10,790 nt of DNA from an uncultured Prevotella sp. (GTDB lineage Bacteria > Bacteroidota > Bacteroidia > Bacteroidales > Bacteroidaceae). Both the position numbers and the translations under genes were made by a program. Shown here piece by piece: positions 7,846-10,790 of the stretch (positions are counted from its first letter, which is position 1; each line of letters opens with the position of its first letter). The notes beneath the pieces were generated by a model. It saw only the letters and a list, made by a program, of their open reading frames with translations. It was not told the origin of the DNA and did not search any database. Location of the stretch: assembly GCA_937874345.1 (NCBI GenBank), contig CALNBT010000181.1, positions 1 to 10,790 of the forward strand, read 5' to 3'.

Positions 7846-8652
7846 ATGGAAAAAATTCACCTCATACCTACCGCCGGTCTCTGCAATAGAATGAGGGCCA
7901 TGGCATCTGGCCTATACATTTCACAAAGATACCAACTTCCATTAGTTGTGTTCTGGAATCGCTATAAAGGCCTTAATGCCACATTTAGTGATTTATTTGA
8001 GCAACTCAATCCTATGCTTGGTGTGGTAAAAGAAAGCACCTCTTGGAAAAAGAATATCAATTATACTCGAGACTATCTCCTGCGTCGACCATTTCTCCTT
8101 GACTACAATCAAGTGATTTACAATTTCAGTCAACATGAAAAGGGAAATATATTTGAAAAGATTAAGTGTACAAAGGGAAAAATTCTTTTGATATCTTGCT
8201 TTGAGATGACAGAGATGTATGATCTCAATCGCATTTTTATCCCCGTTAAGTCGATACAAGAACAAATTGATAAAATTGTTTCCAAGTTTGATATTCATAC
8301 CATCGGAGTGCACATACGTCGTACAGATAATGTAGAATCAACCGAACAATCTCCCTTAAACACTTTCATTAAAATATTAAAAAAAGAAATAGAACAGGAT
8401 TCAAAGGTTCGTTTTTATCTGGCAACCGACGATCATAACACAAAACAGACAATGATAGATGCCTTCCCCGAAAGAACCATCACGACGACTAATAGTTTAA
8501 ATCGCGACAATATTGAAGGAATGAAATTTGCCGTTTCAGAACTTTTTGCTCTTAGCAAGACTTCAAAAATCATTGGAAGTTATTATTCATCGTATTCTGA
8601 TATTGCATCAAAACTGGGAAAGATACCGATTCAATATGCAATAAATGAATGA
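7846..8652 (+). CDS. Small glycosyltransferase of the GDP-fucose (NodZ/GT11-like) fold, probable fucosyltransferase
   Basis: This 268-residue protein has the motif order of the alpha-1,2/alpha-1,6/O-fucosyltransferase superfamily. The N-terminal IPTAGLCNRMRAM (7-19) corresponds to the GLGNR loop of NodZ-like enzymes, with Cys in place of the second Gly. Motif I is GVHIRRTD (154-161), which in the family contacts the GDP part of the donor. Motif II is YLATDD (191-196). Motif III is GSYYSSYSDIAS (244-255). There is no signal peptide or membrane helix, so it should act in the cytoplasm on the lipid-linked acceptor. It is shorter than plant NodZ-type or typical GT11 proteins, mainly through a compact N-terminal half. 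It starts 5 bases after wecB and is the last gene of the forward operon. No GDP-fucose synthesis genes (gmd, fcl) are in the window. Fucose as donor is inferred from fold; another GDP-sugar is possible. Confidence 0.7.
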   Translation: MEKIHLIPTAGLCNRMRAMASGLYISQRYQLPLVVFWNRYKGLNATFSDLFEQLNPMLGVVKESTSWKKNINYTRDYLLRRPFLLDYNQVIYNFSQHEKGNIFEKIKCTKGKILLISCFEMTEMYDLNRIFIPVKSIQEQIDKIVSKFDIHTIGVHIRRTDNVESTEQSPLNTFIKILKKEIEQDSKVRFYLATDDHNTKQTMIDAFPERTITTTNSLNRDNIEGMKFAVSELFALSKTSKIIGSYYSSYSDIASKLGKIPIQYAINE

Positions 8653-8690
8653 AGTAACATGCCATTGATTATTCCAGGAAATATAAAAAT

Positions 8691-9494
8691 TCATTCCGTT
8701 TGGTAAACTCTAATCCAATCAAACTGAGTCTCATAGATTTGTTTTGTATTGGGTGTATTCCAGGAGTTGTTTCCTACACTTTGATTCAGCACAATGTAAT
8801 ATGGCCGATCAAAAGTCCACTGTCCTGAAGCAAGTTCCTCACGACTACTCGTTTTGTAAAAAACTGCCGTATTTTCACTATCAATAGTCAATGTAATGGA
8901 CGTAGGACTCCATTCAACTCCATATATGTGCCAGTCGCGAACGTTCAACTTACGCTTAACAGTGAGAGGTTGACTAACGCCAAGTACATTTGAAAGATGA
9001 TTATGAATTGTTTGATGGCTCACACCTTCACTGCCAAAGGATTCGAAAATATCGATTTCACCATAACGATAAGGTTTTCCTGGAAAAACAGGCAACAGCC
9101 ACGCAGCAGGAAAATTTCCGTCCATGATATTGGTACGCATCTTAACCTCAACTTTCCCATATTGAAAAGAGAATTTTCCAAATGTGCTTATGGCGCCTGT
9201 CACCATCTTTGCCGTATCATTTCCTGAATTGAAATTCGGCACGGCCCTACAAACTAAGCAACCATTACGAATATAAACCGTCTTAGAAGAATTCCCAATC
9301 CACCGCGACCAAAGATACGGTTGTCGCGATACGTAGATCCATTTTGCAGTGTCAGGCATACTCCCATTAGACTGATTGAATTTGTCTTCAAACACCAACT
9401 TCCATTTCTTTTCAGATTGTTGAGCCTGAGTCTTAAATAATTCAATTCCTAAGAAAACAAGTATAAAAACAAGTAAGAATGTCATTTTTTTCAT
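8691..9494 (-). CDS. Secreted GH16 family beta-glycanase
   Basis: This 267-residue protein begins with a signal peptide: lysines 2-3, a hydrophobic core at about 5-20, and a probable cleavage site at QA|QQ near residue 24. There is no lipobox cysteine, so it should be periplasmic or secreted. The rest is one glycoside hydrolase family 16 domain: WKLVFEDKFN (31-40), FQYGKVEVKMR (110-120), AAWLLP (130-135), the catalytic GEIDIFESFG (145-154) with ExDxxE residues E146, D148 and E151, and WHIYGVEWSPTSITLTID (188-205). E146 is the expected nucleophile and E151 the acid/base; the ExDxxE spacing is the laminarinase/licheninase-like form. It faces the forward operon with only 38 bases between stops. 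It may trim or release the local polysaccharide, or digest an outside beta-glucan; the sequence does not decide. ATG at 9485 (Met4) is an alternative start, but it loses the lysines expected in a signal peptide. Confidence 0.9.
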   Translation of the reverse strand: MKKMTFLLVFILVFLGIELFKTQAQQSEKKWKLVFEDKFNQSNGSMPDTAKWIYVSRQPYLWSRWIGNSSKTVYIRNGCLVCRAVPNFNSGNDTAKMVTGAISTFGKFSFQYGKVEVKMRTNIMDGNFPAAWLLPVFPGKPYRYGEIDIFESFGSEGVSHQTIHNHLSNVLGVSQPLTVKRKLNVRDWHIYGVEWSPTSITLTIDSENTAVFYKTSSREELASGQWTFDRPYYIVLNQSVGNNSWNTPNTKQIYETQFDWIRVYQTE

Positions 9495-9506
9495 ATTTGC
9501 AAATAT
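9493..9506. repeat. 14-base perfect palindrome at the GH16 start
   Basis: ATATTTGCAAATAT reads identically on both strands. It covers the first bases of the GH16 start codon and most of its putative -7 box. It could be an operator placed to block transcription or translation initiation. It is also short and AT-rich, so chance is a real alternative. Confidence 0.35.
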
Positions 9507-9507
9507 A
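9500..9507 (-). promoter_or_regulatory. Putative Bacteroidota -7 box for the GH16 gene
   Basis: On the minus strand the bases read TATATTTG, an exact match to the Bacteroidota -7 consensus TAnnTTTG. It lies 5 bases before the GH16 ATG, so the transcript would start within a few bases of the start codon and be essentially leaderless. I see no TTTG at the usual 19-21 base distance upstream for a -33 box, so confidence is limited. Confidence 0.35.
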
Positions 9508-9589
9508 ATGAAAATTATCGAAACTGTTTAATAAACAAGATTTTTACATAATTTAATAACGTTTACACGGTTACTGCTCTGATTTTGCT

Positions 9590-9597
9590 TATTTTTG
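9590..9597 (+). promoter_or_regulatory. Putative Bacteroidota -7 box for the family 2 glycosyltransferase
   Basis: The bases read TATTTTTG, an exact match to TAnnTTTG, ending 10 bases before the ATG at 9608. Transcription from it would leave a leader of only a few bases. The nearest -33-like sequence is TTTA at 9562-9565, with imperfect sequence and spacing. The placement in a divergent spacer, where a forward promoter is needed because the gene before is on the other strand, supports the call. Confidence 0.4.
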
Positions 9598-9607
9598 CAT
9601 TGAAAAC

Positions 9608-10366
9608 ATGACAAAAGCACCACTCGTATCAGTCATCATGCCGGCATATAATGCTGAGAAATTTATACAAACGGCTATTGAATCAGTATGCGCCCAAACA
9701 CTTAATGACTTGGAGCTTATTGTTGTTGACGATGGTTCTATCGATCGAACATTTGAGATTGCCCAGCAAATAGCCAATCGCGATCATCGCATCTTTGTTT
9801 ATAAAAACCCACATTCGATCGGTCTTCCTTCTGCTCCTCGCAATTATGGCGTGAATCTTGCCAAAGGCCGTTTTATCACTTTCTTGGATAGTGATGACTT
9901 TTGGCTACCCAATAAATTGAAAAATCAATTGCCTTTCTTTGACTTTGAAGATACTGCCATCGTGTTTTCAAACTATGAGAAGGTGGATGAAAGAGGAACC
10001 CGCAACGGGCGTTTGGTCATTGCGCCCAAACTTACCACTTATCGCTCACTGCTCTTGGGAAACATCATCGGTAATCTTACAGGAATGTATGATTCCCAAA
10101 AAGTAGGTAAAATTACCATTATGGACATTCATCACGAAGATTATGCCATGTGGTTGTCTATTTTAAAAAAAGGATTTGTGGCTCGGAATACAAATACTGT
10201 AGAAGCAATTTACCGTATTTCTGACCATGCCATCACATCAAACAAGTTGCAAATTCTTTCATGGCAATGGAAAATATATCGCAAAATTCTTCACATCTCT
10301 TTTTTTAGCTCAGTTTATTATTATGCTAGTTATGCATTGAAAGCATGGGTTAAAAGTAGAATTTGA
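9608..10366 (+). CDS. Family 2 (GT-A) glycosyltransferase
   Basis: This 252-residue inverting glycosyltransferase has a standard GT2 N-terminal domain: VSVIMPAYNAEKFI (7-20), ELIVVDDGSIDRT (36-48) with the nucleotide-binding DDGS, RNYGVNLAKGRFITFLDSDD ending at 97 with the metal-binding DSDD (94-97), and HEDYAMW (176-182), where the ED pair sits at the usual catalytic-base position. The C-terminal 35 residues are basic and aromatic, which suggests contact with the membrane surface; there is no clear transmembrane helix. It should add one sugar to the lipid-linked repeat unit in the cytoplasm. It is separated from the main operon by the reverse-oriented GH16 gene and has its own candidate promoter. 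The start at 9608 leads directly into the first beta strand and no upstream in-frame start is plausible. Donor sugar cannot be read from the motifs. Confidence 0.9.
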   Translation: MTKAPLVSVIMPAYNAEKFIQTAIESVCAQTLNDLELIVVDDGSIDRTFEIAQQIANRDHRIFVYKNPHSIGLPSAPRNYGVNLAKGRFITFLDSDDFWLPNKLKNQLPFFDFEDTAIVFSNYEKVDERGTRNGRLVIAPKLTTYRSLLLGNIIGNLTGMYDSQKVGKITIMDIHHEDYAMWLSILKKGFVARNTNTVEAIYRISDHAITSNKLQILSWQWKIYRKILHISFFSSVYYYASYALKAWVKSRI

Positions 10367-10630
10367 TACAGAAATAAAGATCGATATACACTTATCTAAC
10401 ACTGTCTTTATTGGATATGCCCCAAGATAGATAGCAAGATTACGATGCTTTTCATTTTTGTAAACTATCATATTGCTACCCTATCATCCTAAAAATTCTT
10501 TATTCCTTGTCTCTCATGACCTTTATTTTAATAATTTGTGACAATTTTCTTAATTCATGCAATATTTAGTCTCTATCTGAGTTAAATAATAAGATACCAA
10601 TAAATAAATAAATCATCACTAAACAAACAC
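10367..10630 (+). other. 264-base noncoding spacer before the sugar transferase
   Basis: I see no gene, RNA gene or convincing intrinsic terminator here. The stretch is AT-rich. It holds one imperfect -7-like sequence, CATTTTTG at 10453-10460, without a -33 partner, and a short AAAT-type run at 10599-10613 just upstream of the next start. No Shine-Dalgarno sequence precedes the ATG at 10631, and the A-rich leader is normal for Bacteroidota. A promoter for the sugar transferase is expected somewhere in this spacer, but I cannot place it firmly. Confidence 0.5.
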
Positions 10631-10790
10631 ATGACTAAACTAGATGACGGTTACGTATTAGACGGAATGAACGAGGTTGAGCGTGACATAAAAAGGCTCG
10701 TTGATTTCTTTTGCGCTTTCATTGCATTGATTATCTTTTCACCTCTTTTTCTCATATGTTATATAGCTGTAAAAAGGGAAGATGGAGGTC
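10631..10790 (+). CDS. Initiating sugar-phosphate transferase, PglC/WcaJ-type (3' partial)
   Basis: The frame from the ATG at 10631 runs open to the window end (53 complete codons). Residues 21-53 match the start of the bacterial sugar transferase domain (Pfam Bac_transf): KRLVDFF (21-27), a hydrophobic segment at about 27-47 with a Ser-Pro pair (S37-P38) that in PglC breaks the re-entrant membrane helix, then AVKREDGG (46-53), the usual lead into the PVIFxQ stretch, which lies beyond the window. This family moves a sugar phosphate from a UDP-sugar to undecaprenyl phosphate and starts the repeat unit. Only 20 residues precede the domain, so it is the short monotopic type without the extra helices of WbaP or WcaJ. 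The catalytic Asp-Glu pair is off the end. Which sugar is loaded cannot be told from this part. Confidence 0.85.
   Translation, partial: MTKLDDGYVLDGMNEVERDIKRLVDFFCAFIALIIFSPLFLICYIAVKREDGG

Noticed and set aside
7993..8313. 106-codon open frame on the minus strand inside the fucosyltransferase-like gene
   Set aside because: It is fully covered by a forward gene with clear family motifs, its own translation shows no recognisable domain, and nothing supports transcription on that strand here.
8653..8690. Possible bidirectional terminator between the convergent operon end and the GH16 gene
   Set aside because: Only TTCC-A-GGAA (8672-8680) is symmetric. A one-base loop with 4-base arms cannot form a terminator hairpin, and no U-tract follows.
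8997..9227. 76-codon forward open frame inside the GH16 gene
   Set aside because: It is antisense to a gene with an intact signal peptide and catalytic site and shows no family resemblance of its own.
10393..10433. Inverted TATCTA / TAGATA pair in the spacer after the GT2 gene
   Set aside because: The arms are 6 bases with a 29-base loop in AT-rich DNA and no T-run after them; this is expected by chance.
10599..10613. AAAT tandem run upstream of the sugar transferase start
   Set aside because: It has under four copies in an A/T-rich leader, too short to propose phase variation by slippage.

Overview
This window is most of a Wzy-dependent surface polysaccharide (capsule, exopolysaccharide or O-antigen type) biosynthesis locus from a member of the Bacteroidota, most likely order Bacteroidales (Prevotella/Bacteroides-like). 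The assignment is an inference. It rests on AT-rich DNA, start codons without Shine-Dalgarno sequences, two TAnnTTTG-type -7 boxes in the one divergent intergenic region, and the protein types present. No rRNA, tRNA, insertion sequence, CRISPR array or phage gene is visible.

Layout. Bases 2-8652 are a tightly packed forward operon, with spacings from a 4-base overlap to about 20 bases. It opens with the last codons of a protein that is probably the outer-membrane polysaccharide exporter. Next come the assembly genes: a Wzz-type chain-length protein, a Wzx flippase and an EpsG-like Wzy polymerase. Then follow decoration and sugar genes: a left-handed beta-helix acyltransferase, a WbsX/GH99-like protein, a GT-B glycosyltransferase, the UDP-GlcNAc 2-epimerase WecB and a small GDP-fucose-type glycosyltransferase. 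A secreted GH16 glycanase lies convergently on the minus strand (8691-9494). Across a 113-base divergent spacer is a forward family 2 glycosyltransferase (9608-10366). After a 264-base noncoding stretch, the start of an initiating sugar-phosphate transferase (10631 onward) runs off the window.

How the genes fit together (inference from families). The truncated sugar transferase would load the first sugar phosphate onto undecaprenyl phosphate. The GT2, GT-B and fucosyltransferase-like enzymes, and possibly WbsX, would extend the repeat unit. WecB would supply UDP-ManNAc, and the acyltransferase would probably acetylate a sugar. Wzx would flip the unit, Wzy would polymerise it under Wzz control, and the upstream exporter would carry it across the outer membrane. 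The GH16 enzyme could trim or release the polymer, or could degrade an unrelated beta-glucan.

Nothing here is clearly a new class of system. The points most worth a second look are the GH16 enzyme inside the locus, the intact GH99-type glutamate pair in a protein usually labelled a glycosyltransferase, a Pro-to-Leu change in the otherwise canonical WecB nucleotide-sugar motif, and the very short predicted leaders and palindrome in the divergent spacer.
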